From Blastococcus tunisiensis (GTDB lineage Bacteria > Actinomycetota > Actinomycetes > Mycobacteriales > Geodermatophilaceae): DNA of 64,000 nt. Position 1 is the stretch's first letter. Each line of letters opens with the position of its first letter. Shown here piece by piece: positions 52,111 to 60,169 of this stretch. The position numbers and the translations under genes were made by a program. The notes beneath the pieces are model-generated. The model was not told where the DNA came from and did no database searches. It was given only the letters and a program-made list of their open reading frames with translations. The stretch spans positions 1-64,000 of the forward strand of contig NZ_FOND01000009.1 of NCBI RefSeq assembly GCF_900112815.1. Reading direction: 5' to 3'.

Positions 52111-52827
52111 ATGCCGACACCGATCCCCGACGACTGGCAGCGCGCGCTGGTCGTGGCCGCGCACCCCGACGACATCGAGTACGGACTGGCGGCGGCGGTG
52201 GCGGTCTGGACGGCTGCCGGCAAGGAGGTGCACTACCTCCTGGCGACCCGAGGCGAGGCGGGGATGGCGGGGGTGCCGCCGGCGGAGGCCGGCCCCGTGC
52301 GCGAGGAGGAGGAGCGCCGTTCGGCGGCGGTGGTGGGCGTGCGCGAGGTGGAGTTCCTCGACCACCGGGACGGCACGGTCGTCGCCGGCCCCGACCTGCG
52401 GCGTGACCTCGCGGGGGCGATCCGGCGGCACCGGCCGGAGCTCGTGGTCACCGGATACTTCGGGCCCACCTGGACGCCGCCGGGCGTCTCCCCGGCGTAC
52501 CTGAACTCGGCCGACCACCAGGCGCTGGGGCAGAGCGTCCTGGACGCGGTGGCGGACGCCGCCAACGAGTGGATCTTCCCGGACCTCGCCGAGGAGCCGT
52601 GGCGGGGTGTGCAGTACATCGCCGTCGGCGAGCTACTCGACGCGCCGCACGAGGTGGACGTCAGCACCGCGGTCGAGTCCGCCGTGGCCTCCCTGACCGA
52701 GCACCGGCGCTACCTCGAGGTGCTGTCCGACGAGCCGGTGGAGGAACAGGCACGGCGGATCGTCGACATGTCGACGCTGACCGAGGACGGCCGGCGCCGG
52801 GTGGGTTTCCGGCTCTACTGGGGCTGA
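52111..52827 (+). CDS. PIG-L/LmbE family deacetylase
   Basis: 238 aa. LVVAAHPDDIEYGLAAAVAV contains the zinc-binding AHPDD motif, EVEFLDHRDGTVVAGPDLRR DLAGAIRRHRPELVVTGYFG and YLNSADHQALGQSVLDAVAD carry the second metal His and fold residues, and HEVDVSTAVESAVASLTEHR closes the domain. It removes acetyl from an N-acetyl sugar or related compound. MshB and Mca of mycothiol metabolism belong to the family, but this protein is shorter (about 60 residues) and lacks clear Mca features. It starts leaderless-like after GCGGTC. Confidence 0.88.
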   Translation: MPTPIPDDWQRALVVAAHPDDIEYGLAAAVAVWTAAGKEVHYLLATRGEAGMAGVPPAEAGPVREEEERRSAAVVGVREVEFLDHRDGTVVAGPDLRRDLAGAIRRHRPELVVTGYFGPTWTPPGVSPAYLNSADHQALGQSVLDAVADAANEWIFPDLAEEPWRGVQYIAVGELLDAPHEVDVSTAVESAVASLTEHRRYLEVLSDEPVEEQARRIVDMSTLTEDGRRRVGFRLYWG

Positions 52828-53144
52828 TCCGCCCGCCGCGCCGACCTCCGGGCGGCGCCGTTCGCGCTGGTCGCACCGGCGTGTCACACAATCGTCATGT
52901 GCTCAATCGGGTTGTGCGCGTTCGAAAGTGAACCGACCAGGGCATCGGCGGCGAAGGCCCATTGCAGGGCACGGCAGACGCACGGACCGATCCGGTTCGC
53001 GTCCGCCGCTCTATCCGGGTCCTCCCCGACCCGTTCCAGCGACCGGCGCACCGACGCGCCGTTCGCCCACGGGGGCCGGTTCCGAACCGTGCCCGGTGCC
53101 CGCCGCTCGCGGCGGAGCACGACCCCTGAGACGAAGGAGTCTCC
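52828..53144. other. Upstream region of the CHRD protein gene; no gene seen
   Basis: 317 bases without a supported ORF. It must hold the promoter of the surface-protein gene; a purine-rich GACGAAGGAGTCTCC gives its ribosome binding site. No other structure is recognised. Confidence 0.4.
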
Positions 53145-53915
53145 ATGCGCAAGGCATTCGCTCTCCCGACCGTCGCACTCGCCGCCGCGGCGTTCCCGCT
53201 GCTGACCATGGGTACGGCGCTCGCCGACCACGACGGCAGCTACCAGGCGACGCTCGGTGCGCTGAACGAGTCGGGCACGACCGGCACCGGCATGGTCACG
53301 CTGCAGGGTGACCAGGCGACCGTGACCGTCAACGCCTCCAACCTGCTGGCCGGCTCGCCGCACGCCCAGCACTTCCACATCGGTGCCCAGGGTGCGTGCC
53401 CGACCGACGCCGACGACACCGACGACGACGGCTTCCTCAGCGTCACCGAGGGCGCGCCCTACTACGGCTCCATCGGCGCGTCGCTGACCACCACCGGTGA
53501 CACCGGGCCCGACAGCGGTCTGGCAGTCGACCGGTTCCCGACCGCCGAGGGCGGCTCGTACACCTACGAGCGCACCTTCGCCGTCAGCGAGGACGTGCAG
53601 AAGTCCTTCGCCGAGGGCACCGCGGTGCTCGTCGTGCACGGTGTCGACAAGGACGGCAGCGGAGCCTACGACGGCGACGTGGTCAGCGACCTCGACCCGT
53701 CGCTGCCGATGGAGGCCACCGCGCCGGCCGCGTGCGGCGTGCTGAACGCCTCGCAGATGGGTCAGATGCCCGCCGGCGGTGCCGACACCGGTGCCGGTGC
53801 CACCAGCGGCGTCGAGAACCAGGCCGCGATCGGTGTCGGCGCCCTCGCCGCCGTCGGTGCGGCGGCCGCCGGCGCCGTCGCGTACCGCCGTCGTCAGGCC
53901 ACCGACCAGGCCTGA
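53145..53915 (+). CDS. Exported CHRD-domain protein with sortase-like anchor
   Basis: 256 aa, ATG start with AAGGAG eight bases before. Residues 1-27 are a signal peptide (MRKAFALPTVALAAAAFPLL TMGTALA/DHDG). Residues 30-195 are a CHRD-like beta domain: GSYQATLGALNESGTTGTGM, HAQHFHIGAQGACPTDADDT DDDGFLSVTEGAPYYG and VLVVHGVDKDG, with the HxHxG motif of the family. The C-terminus has MPAGGADTGAG at 208-218, a hydrophobic stretch 227-247 and RRR, the tripartite form of a wall-sorting signal in which PxGxxxTG replaces LPxTG. A class F sortase gene follows after 114 bases, which suggests it is the substrate. Confidence 0.82.
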   Translation: MRKAFALPTVALAAAAFPLLTMGTALADHDGSYQATLGALNESGTTGTGMVTLQGDQATVTVNASNLLAGSPHAQHFHIGAQGACPTDADDTDDDGFLSVTEGAPYYGSIGASLTTTGDTGPDSGLAVDRFPTAEGGSYTYERTFAVSEDVQKSFAEGTAVLVVHGVDKDGSGAYDGDVVSDLDPSLPMEATAPAACGVLNASQMGQMPAGGADTGAGATSGVENQAAIGVGALAAVGAAAAGAVAYRRRQATDQA

Positions 53916-54029
53916 TCCGACCGACCGGGCCGCGCCGGGCAGGCACCACCTGCCCGGCGCGGCACCGGCGCACGACCCAGGGCCCGTGACCCCGGCCGTG
54001 GGAACCCCGAGGTGGAGGGAACGTCAGTG

Positions 54030-54716
54030 ATGGACCGATCCAGCGGTACCGCCGGCTCGCGTACCTGGATCTACCTCGCCATCGCCCTCGCCGTCGTCGC
54101 CGCGGTCGCGCTCGGCGTGGCGCTCGCCGGTCAGCAGCGGGCGCCCCAGCCGCCCGCGGTCTCCGCGGCGGACGAGCGGTCCCAGACCCCTCCCACGACA
54201 TCCGCGCCGGCCCCGCCCCCTCCTGCCGACCTTGAGGTCGAGCCCGAGCCGGTGGCCGCTCCGGTCGCGCTCCGCATCCCTGCCCTCGGGGTCAGCAGCG
54301 ACCTGCTAGACCTGGGCCTGCAGGAGGACGGCTCCGCCGAGGTGCCGCCGCTGCGCGCCGTGGACCAGGCCGGCTGGTACCGCGAGTCGCCGGCTCCGGG
54401 CGCCGTCGGGCCGGCGGTGCTGCTCGGGCACGTCGACTCCGCCGAGTACGGCCCCGGCGTCTTCTTCGAGCTGGGGGCGCTCACGCCCGGCGCCGAGGTC
54501 GAGGTCTCCCGGGCCGACGGGACGGTGGCGGTGTTCGCCGTCGACCGCGTCGAGCGGTACACCAAGGCCGACTTCCCGACCCTGCGGGTGTACGGGAACA
54601 CCGCCGACCCGCAGCTGCGGCTGATCACCTGTGGCGGTGAGTTCGACCCGGTGAACCGCAGCTACGAGGACAACGTCGTCGCCTACGCCAGCCTCGTCGA
54701 CGTCCGCACCGCCTGA
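54030..54716 (+). CDS. Class F sortase
   Basis: 228 aa from the ATG at 54030, with GGAGGG about 10 bases before; GTG at 54012 is less likely. An N-terminal anchor (residues 12-34, WIYLAIALAVVAAVALGVAL) is followed by a Pro-rich stalk and the sortase barrel (residues 85-228): VALRIPALGVSSDLLDLGLQ, AVLLGHVDSAEYGPGVFFEL with the catalytic His, and LRLITCGGEFDPVNRSYEDN VVAYA with the catalytic Cys and Arg. Class F (short, actinobacterial) enzymes attach surface proteins to the cell wall. The only nearby substrate candidate is the CHRD protein just upstream. Confidence 0.9.
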   Translation: MDRSSGTAGSRTWIYLAIALAVVAAVALGVALAGQQRAPQPPAVSAADERSQTPPTTSAPAPPPPADLEVEPEPVAAPVALRIPALGVSSDLLDLGLQEDGSAEVPPLRAVDQAGWYRESPAPGAVGPAVLLGHVDSAEYGPGVFFELGALTPGAEVEVSRADGTVAVFAVDRVERYTKADFPTLRVYGNTADPQLRLITCGGEFDPVNRSYEDNVVAYASLVDVRTA

Positions 54717-54773
54717 GCGTGTGCACCCGGGCCCCGTTCCGCCGTCGGGAACGGGGCGTCGGCGCACACGCTC
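54715..54773. terminator. Two-tier hairpin after the sortase gene
   Basis: GAGCGTGTGC at 54715-54724 pairs with GCACACGCTC at 54764-54773, and GCCCCGTTC with GAACGGGGC inside. The first base overlaps the sortase stop. It isolates the sortase transcript from rnpB. Confidence 0.7.
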
Positions 54774-54803
54774 GCGAGTGATCATCGCCTAGACTGGCGG
54801 CAC

Positions 54804-55213
54804 GACGGACGAGTCGGCCGGGCGGTCGCGTCGGCGGGGGAGACCCCGTCGCCGAGGAACGTCCGGGCTCCACAGGGCAGGGTGGTCGTTAACAGCGACC
54901 CGGGGTGACCCGCGGGACAGTGCCACAGAGAACAGACCGCCAGTGCTCGCACTGGTAAGGGTGAAACGGCGGTGTAAGAGACCACCGCACACCGGGTGAC
55001 CGGTGTGGCTCGGTAAACCCCACCCGGAGCAAGGTCAAGAAAGGACGGCGGTTCGCCGCCGTCCCGCGCAGGCGTTCGAGGGCGGCCCGCCCGATGCCTG
55101 CGGGTAGACCGCTGGAGCCTGCCGGCAACGGCAGGCCTAGATGGATGACCGCCCATCGGGACGCCGCGAGGCGCCCGTGGACAGAACCCGGCGTACAGGC
55201 CGACTCGTCCGTC
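54804..55213 (+). ncRNA. rnpB: RNase P RNA (class A)
   Basis: About 410 nt. The ends pair: GACGGACGAGTCGGCC with GGCCGACTCGTCCGTC (P1). The conserved GAGGAACGTCCGGGCTCCAC (CR I, P4 5' strand) and GACAGAACCCGGCGTACAGGC (CR V, P4 3' strand) are present, as are AGGGTGAAACGGCGGTGTAA GAG (CR II/III region) and GGTAAACCCCACCCGGAGCA AG. It is the catalytic RNA that matures tRNA 5' ends with the RnpA protein. Confidence 0.96.
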
Positions 55214-55240
55214 GCCTCTGCCGATCCGGGCTTCGGCCCC

Positions 55241-55762
55241 CTACGGAGCGGTGATCGGCGGCCGGCGCACGAACCGGCCCGTGGACGGGTCCTTGCGGAC
55301 CTGTCCTGCTGGGACGGCGCGCCCGCTCATGCACACGTACACGCCCGGCCGGAGCGTCTGGGACGCCAGCAGGGCCGCCCCAAGGTTCAGCGCGGCATCG
55401 CTCACGGCCATGGCCGCGGGCTGCAGCGCGCCGGTCAGCACGATCACCTTGTTCGCGGCCGCGGACGCGTGCCGGCTGAGGTGCTCCGCGGTATCGGTGA
55501 GGGTGTCCGTGCCGTGCGTGATCACGACGGACGGCGATTCCGTCCCGTCGACCGCGTCGGCGAGGACCTGCCGGTCGGCGTCGGTGAGGTCCAGGCTGTC
55601 CTTGGCGACGACGGAGCGCACCTCGATGCGCAGATCGGTGCTGAGGACATCGAGGAGCCGCTGGGCGGCGGGCGGCCCGATCTCCAGCTCACCGGTGAGG
55701 GTGTAGATCTTGTCGATCGTGCCGCCGGTCGCGAGCACGGTGATGTCGGCCCCGCCGCTCAC
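55241..55762 (-). CDS. Short asparaginase-domain protein
   Basis: 173 aa from the GTG at 55760-55762, overlapping the RidA stop (GTGA). ITVLATGGTIDKIYTLTGEL has the first catalytic Thr (GGTID), VVITHGTDTLTDTAEHLS the second Thr-Asp pair (HGTDT), and KVIVLTGALQPAAMAVSDAA LNLGAALLAS the core helix. The protein stops after the N-terminal domain; full L-asparaginases have about 330 residues. Stand-alone short homologues exist in other bacteria, so it may be functional, forming oligomers. The operon partners (RidA and a PLP enzyme) suggest amino-acid nitrogen metabolism. Confidence 0.8.
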   Translation of the reverse strand: MSGGADITVLATGGTIDKIYTLTGELEIGPPAAQRLLDVLSTDLRIEVRSVVAKDSLDLTDADRQVLADAVDGTESPSVVITHGTDTLTDTAEHLSRHASAAANKVIVLTGALQPAAMAVSDAALNLGAALLASQTLRPGVYVCMSGRAVPAGQVRKDPSTGRFVRRPPITAP

Positions 55763-56187
55763 GAGCGGGGCCCGACGGCGGCGACGGCCTGGACCTCGAT
55801 CGCGGCGCCGTAGTGCAGGCCGGCGACGCCGGCGACGGCGCGCGACGGCCGGTGGCCGCCGATCCACTCGGCGTAGGCGGCGTCGAACGCCGGCCACTGG
55901 CGGATGTCGGTGACGAACACGGTGACCGAGAGCAGCTGCCGGCGGCTGCTGCCGGCGGTGCTGAGGCAGTCGTCGAGGTTGCTGAGCACCTGCCGCACCT
56001 GCACGTCGAACGGCTGGTCCGCCAGCGGTGTGCCTGCCGCGTCGAGCGGCAGCTGTCCGGAGATGTACGCGACGGCGCCGTGGACGGCGACGTGCGAATA
56101 GTGCCCCCGCGGCGCGATCAGGCCGGGACTGTCGCGCAGCTCGATGCCTGCGGTCGTCGGCCGAGGGTCGGACCGGTCAGCCGTCAT
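55759..56187 (-). CDS. RidA/YjgF family enamine-imine deaminase
   Basis: 142 aa, ATG start with AGGAG eight bases before. SPGLIAPRGHYSHVAVHGAV AYISGQLPLDAAGTPL, QVRQVLSNLDDCLSTAGSSR and VTVFVTDIRQWPAFDAAYAE have the family fold. The catalytic Arg of RidA proper is seen in PSRAVAGVAGLHYGAAIEVQ. RidA proteins hydrolyse reactive enamines made by PLP-dependent dehydratases, which fits the PLP enzyme directly upstream. The active-site detail differs enough (VAGVAGL for the usual RA.V.V..LP) that it may be a subfamily with another substrate. Confidence 0.88.
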   Translation of the reverse strand: MTADRSDPRPTTAGIELRDSPGLIAPRGHYSHVAVHGAVAYISGQLPLDAAGTPLADQPFDVQVRQVLSNLDDCLSTAGSSRRQLLSVTVFVTDIRQWPAFDAAYAEWIGGHRPSRAVAGVAGLHYGAAIEVQAVAAVGPRS

Positions 56188-56228
56188 GGTGGAGGTCTCC
56201 TGTGGTGGGCGGTCGGTCGACGTCCGCC

Positions 56229-57362
56229 TCAGGCGGGGATCAGGCCGGCCATCGTGTCGGCGGACTTAAGTCCTGAGCCGGTGAGCACGACGACGGTCGT
56301 CTGTCCGGGCGTGATGGTGCCGTCGGCGATGAAGTGGTCGAGCGCGGCAGCCGCGACGGCACTGGTCGGCTCGGCGTACAGGCCGCGGGCGGCCAGTGCG
56401 CGGACCGCGTCGTGGATCCGCTCCTCCGGCACGGCGACGGCGGCGCCGCGGCTGCGCCGCAGCGCCTCGACGGTCTCCGGCAGCCGTACCGGGGTGGCGA
56501 TGGACGCGCCCTCGGCGACGGTGGGGACCCGTTCGCCGCGTGCGGCGGGGTCGGCGCCGTTGAAGGTGTCGGCGATGGTGGCCCAGTGCTCGGGCTGGCC
56601 GACGAGCAGCCGTGGCAGCCGGTCGATCTGGCCGGCCGCGAGCAGCTCGGAGAAGGCGATGTCACAGCCGAGGATCTGGCTGCCGGCGCCGGCGACGAGC
56701 ACGACGTTGTCCGGGGCGGTGAAGCCGAGGCTCTCCCAGATCTCGTACGCGATCGTCTTGGTGCCCTGGACGAACATCGGGTGCCAGTTGTGGCTGGCGT
56801 ACGGGATCCGCTCCGACTGGCGGACGGCCTCGGCGCCGACCTCGTCGCGTGTGCCGCCGACCAGCTCGATCTCCGCGCCGAAGGCGCGTGCCTGCAGGAT
56901 CTTCGGCGCACTGGTCGCCGCCGGCACGATGATCTTCGCGCGGATGCCGGCTGCGGCGGCGTACGCCGCGACGGCGGCGCCGCCGTTGCCGGAGCTGTCC
57001 TCGAGCACGCGGTCGGCGCCCTGCGAGCGCAGGTGCGACACCATCACCGACACGCCGCGGTCCTTGAACGAGGACGTGGGGTTGAACCACTCGAGCTTGG
57101 CGTGCACGCGGTGCTCGCCCCAGGTCAGCGGCACCAGCGGGGTGAGGCCCTCGCCGAGGGTGACGCGGTGCTCCGCGTCGACGGGCAGGACGGCCCGGTA
57201 GCGCCACAGGGACCGCTCGCCCTGGTCGATCTGCGCCGGCGTGAGCCCGGGCAGGGGGGTGACCGCGAGGGGGCTGCCGTCCTCGCCGCGCCAGCGCCGG
57301 CCGGTGAGCGGGTAGGTGCTGCCGCTCCGGTCCAGCAGCGCGGGCGCGGTGTCGGTCCCCAT
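56229..57362 (-). CDS. Threonine synthase/dehydratase-like PLP enzyme
   Basis: 377 aa, ATG start with GGAGGA five bases before. VTLGEGLTPLVPLTWGEHRV HAKLEWFNPTSSFKDRGVSV contains the PLP lysine in SFKDRG; EDSSGNGGAAVAAYAAAAGI RAKIIVPA is the phosphate/substrate loop, and LTGSGLK the PLP N1 contact. This is a fold-type II enzyme of the threonine synthase group. The adjacent RidA and short asparaginase, and the lack of other threonine-biosynthesis genes, make a degradative role (ammonia-lyase or dehydratase) more likely than threonine synthesis. First gene of a three-gene operon. Confidence 0.82.
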   Translation of the reverse strand: MGTDTAPALLDRSGSTYPLTGRRWRGEDGSPLAVTPLPGLTPAQIDQGERSLWRYRAVLPVDAEHRVTLGEGLTPLVPLTWGEHRVHAKLEWFNPTSSFKDRGVSVMVSHLRSQGADRVLEDSSGNGGAAVAAYAAAAGIRAKIIVPAATSAPKILQARAFGAEIELVGGTRDEVGAEAVRQSERIPYASHNWHPMFVQGTKTIAYEIWESLGFTAPDNVVLVAGAGSQILGCDIAFSELLAAGQIDRLPRLLVGQPEHWATIADTFNGADPAARGERVPTVAEGASIATPVRLPETVEALRRSRGAAVAVPEERIHDAVRALAARGLYAEPTSAVAAAALDHFIADGTITPGQTTVVVLTGSGLKSADTMAGLIPA

Positions 57363-57411
57363 CGGTTCCTCCGTGTGCAGGGGTCGGCGTCGGGGCAGAG
57401 GTCGTCCCGTG

Positions 57412-58305
57412 TCAGTCCGGGGACGGCGATTCCGGGGCGGGCGCCACCACCGCGGCCCGGCGGCGCGCCCGTCGGCGCGCCCAGCGGATCGGCACCAGCA
57501 CTACGGTGGCCAGCAGCCCGGCGACCAGGAGCCAGGGCAGGAGCACGCCGACGACGACGACGGAGCTGCTCAGGGCCTCGACCAGGGCCCGCCACCCCGT
57601 ACCGACCCCGTCCCCGAAGTCGTCCGGGCCACCGGCGGGGACCACGCCGAACGGCCGCAGCTGCACCCGGAGGGTGGACACCTCGACCTGGCCGGCCAGC
57701 CGCTCCTGCCGGGACTCCAGCGACTCGAGCTCCTGCTGCCGCTCGGCGAGCGCCTGCTCGGCCGCGAGCAGGGCCTCGGTGCTGGCCGCGGCGTCCATCA
57801 GGGCCTCCAGCCGCGCCACCGACGTCTGCAGCGCCGAGATCCGTGCCTCGAGGTCGACCGTCGTGGCGGTGACGTCGGTGGTGGACACCGACACGTGCTC
57901 GACCTCGCCGAGGTCGTCCAGCTCGTCCAGCACCTCGGTCAGCTCGGCCGCCGGCACCCGAACCACGAGCTCCGCGACGGCACCCTCGGCCCCACCGTCC
58001 ACGGCCGCCGCCTGCTCGATGCGCTCCTCGACCCACCCACCGACGGACTCGGTGAGCTCGCTCACCTCCCGGGCGGCGCCGATCGGGTCCTCCACGGCGA
58101 CGGTCGCGGAGGCGGTGGTGACCACCTGCCGGTCGGCATCGGCGTCGGCGGGCGCGCCCTCGGGACCGCCCGGGACGGCCGGCTCGGGGGCTGCCCCGTC
58201 GAAGCTCGTACCGCCACCCGCACCGGAGTCCGAGCCGGGGCCCGTGCACCCGACCAGGATCGTCGCGGCCAGTGCCACGGCGGCCGTGCCCAGGAGGCGT
58301 CTCAC
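57412..58305 (-). CDS. DUF4349 lipoprotein
   Basis: 297 aa from the GTG at 58303-58305 (VRRLLGTAAVALAATILVGC), which gives a proper lipoprotein signal with lipobox LVGC; the frame is open to 58356. Residues 60-250 are the DUF4349 domain: ATVAVEDPIGAAREVSELTE SVGGWVEERIEQ, VVRVPAAELTEVLDELDDLG EVEHVSVSTTDVTATTVDLE ARI and a coiled coil LLAAEQALAERQQELESLES RQERL. Residues 255-285 are a single C-terminal membrane helix, followed by an Arg-rich tail. So the protein is anchored at both ends, outside the cell. Role unknown; often near stress or envelope genes. Confidence 0.85.
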   Translation of the reverse strand: MRRLLGTAAVALAATILVGCTGPGSDSGAGGGTSFDGAAPEPAVPGGPEGAPADADADRQVVTTASATVAVEDPIGAAREVSELTESVGGWVEERIEQAAAVDGGAEGAVAELVVRVPAAELTEVLDELDDLGEVEHVSVSTTDVTATTVDLEARISALQTSVARLEALMDAAASTEALLAAEQALAERQQELESLESRQERLAGQVEVSTLRVQLRPFGVVPAGGPDDFGDGVGTGWRALVEALSSSVVVVGVLLPWLLVAGLLATVVLVPIRWARRRARRRAAVVAPAPESPSPD

Positions 58306-58400
58306 GGTCGGGACCGTAGGCCCGGCATCCGGCGGCTGACCAGCGTCGATGCCCAATCGTGACGGCCCCCGGCCCGTCGCCCCCGGTCGGGACCGGGACG

Positions 58401-58940
58401 TCAGTCAGCCGTCGGGCCCGGTCCCGCGCGGTGCCGCCGGGTCGCGAGGGTGGCCCACACCGCCGCGACGAGGAGCACGGCGAGGTCGATCAGCAGCAGG
58501 TTCCGCCCGTACTCCCGGGGCAGGAAGGACGGGTTGCCCGGGCTGTACCCGGGCGCCAGGACGAAGGGCATGGCCACGAGCGTCAGCACCCCCGTCACGG
58601 CCGCGGCCACGACGGCCGGTCCGCGGGCCGGCGCCGGCAGCACACGGGCGGCGAGCCAGCCCAGACCGATCCAGACCGGTGCGATCACCAGGTCGTGCAG
58701 CAGCGCGGCCCCGACGAACCAGGTCAGCCAGGAGTCCAGCGGCACCCGGCTGCCGGCGGTGACGAGCCCGTACCCGCCGTAGCCGACCGCGGCCAGCCCG
58801 GGCAGGAGGAACAGCCACCGCCACCACGGTCCGCGGGCGGAGGTGGCCGGCCGCGTGGGATCGGAGGCGTACCGGTCGCCGGGCACCCGGGCGGCGGCCC
58901 GCTCGTCCGACCCGGGGAGGGCCTCGTCGGAGAGGCTCAT
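58401..58940 (-). CDS. Small multi-pass membrane protein of the Mo-oxidoreductase operon
   Basis: 179 aa, ATG start overlapping the molybdoenzyme stop (ATGA). A hydrophilic N-terminus of about 40 residues precedes four hydrophobic segments (WRWLFLLPGLAAVGYGGYGL, WLTWFVGAALLHDLVIAPVW, VVAAAVTGVLTLVAMPFVLA and LLLIDLAVLLVAAVWATLA). It has no known signature. It may anchor or assist the molybdoenzyme; the gene order is its only support. Confidence 0.7.
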   Translation of the reverse strand: MSLSDEALPGSDERAAARVPGDRYASDPTRPATSARGPWWRWLFLLPGLAAVGYGGYGLVTAGSRVPLDSWLTWFVGAALLHDLVIAPVWIGLGWLAARVLPAPARGPAVVAAAVTGVLTLVAMPFVLAPGYSPGNPSFLPREYGRNLLLIDLAVLLVAAVWATLATRRHRAGPGPTAD

Positions 58941-60169
58941 GCCGGCCGCACCGCCGCGACCCACTTGGTCTGCATGACCCCCGGCCGGTTCGGCGCGATC
59001 AGCCGCACCGGGTAGCCGTGGTCGGGCACCAGCGGCGCACCGTTCAACCCGGTCGCCAGGAGGGTGCGCGGGCTCCGCGCGTGCGGCGGGGCGACGGTCG
59101 ACACCCGGTAGAGCCCGCCTTCCTGCAGCGACTCGACGGTCACCTCCGTGTCGCGGGGGAGACCGGCCTCCTCCAGCAGGTCGCCCAGGCGGACGCCGGT
59201 CCAGGTCGCCGACGCGCTCCAGCCCTCCACGCAGGTGATCGGCAGCCGCTCGGTGCGCTGCGGGAAGGCGGCGAGGTCGTCGAGAGACAGCTCGAGCCGG
59301 TTCGGCCCCTCGATCAGCAGGCGGTAGTCCGGTCCCACACCGGTGACACCGGCACGCTCCGCCGTCTGGCGGACGGGGAGGTCCTGCGGCCCGACCCCGG
59401 GCTCGCGCGGCGCCAGCACCGACACGTCGCCCAGCGGGGAGAACGACTGGCCGACGGTGGTGAGGGTGACCGCCCCGACCCCCAGCCCGGCCGCGAGCAC
59501 GAAGGCCCGCCGCGACACCGGCTGGTCCTCGGCCCGGCCGTCGACCGCCGCCCGTTCCGCCGCCTGTTCCGCCGTCAGACCGGCGGCCGCACCGGCCGAG
59601 CCGCGGCGCGCGAGGCCCCGCCGGATCTCCGGCGCCTTGGCCCCCACGTGCACGAGCACGGCGCCGATGGCCACCCAGCCGGTCCAGTAGTGGGCCGTCG
59701 GGAAGAAGAAGCTCCACGGGTAGAACTGCGCGATGTTGAACAGCCCGGTGAGCAGCTGCATGGCCGAGGCCCCGACCAGCACGAGGATCGACAGCCGGCT
59801 GACCGCCCGGGAGACCGAACCGGCCGGCGGCCACTCGAACAGCTTGGGGTAGACGGCCCAGAGCTTGACCAGCAGCAACGGGATCGCCGCCAGCCCGGTG
59901 GCCACGTGCAGCCCCTGGGTGACCCGGTACAGCCAGACCGGGGACGCCGGCCAGACGAACCAGCCGGGTGGGTGCTGGATCAGGTGGCTGGTCAGCCCGG
60001 TCAGGAAGCAGACGAGGAACGCCAGGCCGAGCCAGACGCCGACCCGCGCCGACCGCCGCTCCGAGTGCAGGGGGCTGGAGAACGCCCTGGCGCGGAACGG
60101 GCCGCGCCGGACCGCCTCGGGCGGGCCGGGGAGGCGGGCACCGAGGAGCCGGTCCAGCCGGCTGCTCAC
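58937..60169 (-). CDS. Membrane molybdopterin oxidoreductase: cytochrome b-like part fused to a Tat-exported Mo domain
   Basis: 410 aa, GTG start overlapping the previous stop. Residues 40-180 hold four hydrophobic helices with His62, His88, His160 and His174, resembling a b561-type haem membrane domain. Residues 217-240 read PVSRRAFVLAAGLGVGAVTL, an internal twin-arginine motif plus fifth helix. Residues 275-410 form a sulfite-oxidase-type Mo-binding domain, with the molybdenum ligand Cys313 in LPITCVEGWSASATWTGVRL GDLL and the loops DHGYPVRLIAPNRPG. It lies outside the membrane and should transfer electrons to or from the haem part. Dual Sec then Tat insertion, as for the actinobacterial Rieske protein, is inferred. 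Confidence 0.85.
   Translation of the reverse strand: MSSRLDRLLGARLPGPPEAVRRGPFRARAFSSPLHSERRSARVGVWLGLAFLVCFLTGLTSHLIQHPPGWFVWPASPVWLYRVTQGLHVATGLAAIPLLLVKLWAVYPKLFEWPPAGSVSRAVSRLSILVLVGASAMQLLTGLFNIAQFYPWSFFFPTAHYWTGWVAIGAVLVHVGAKAPEIRRGLARRGSAGAAAGLTAEQAAERAAVDGRAEDQPVSRRAFVLAAGLGVGAVTLTTVGQSFSPLGDVSVLAPREPGVGPQDLPVRQTAERAGVTGVGPDYRLLIEGPNRLELSLDDLAAFPQRTERLPITCVEGWSASATWTGVRLGDLLEEAGLPRDTEVTVESLQEGGLYRVSTVAPPHARSPRTLLATGLNGAPLVPDHGYPVRLIAPNRPGVMQTKWVAAVRPA

Noticed and set aside
55218-55257. GCCGATC ... GATCGGC as an rnpB terminator
   Set aside because: The 7-bp outer stem with a long loop is weak, and the right half lies inside the convergent asparaginase gene.
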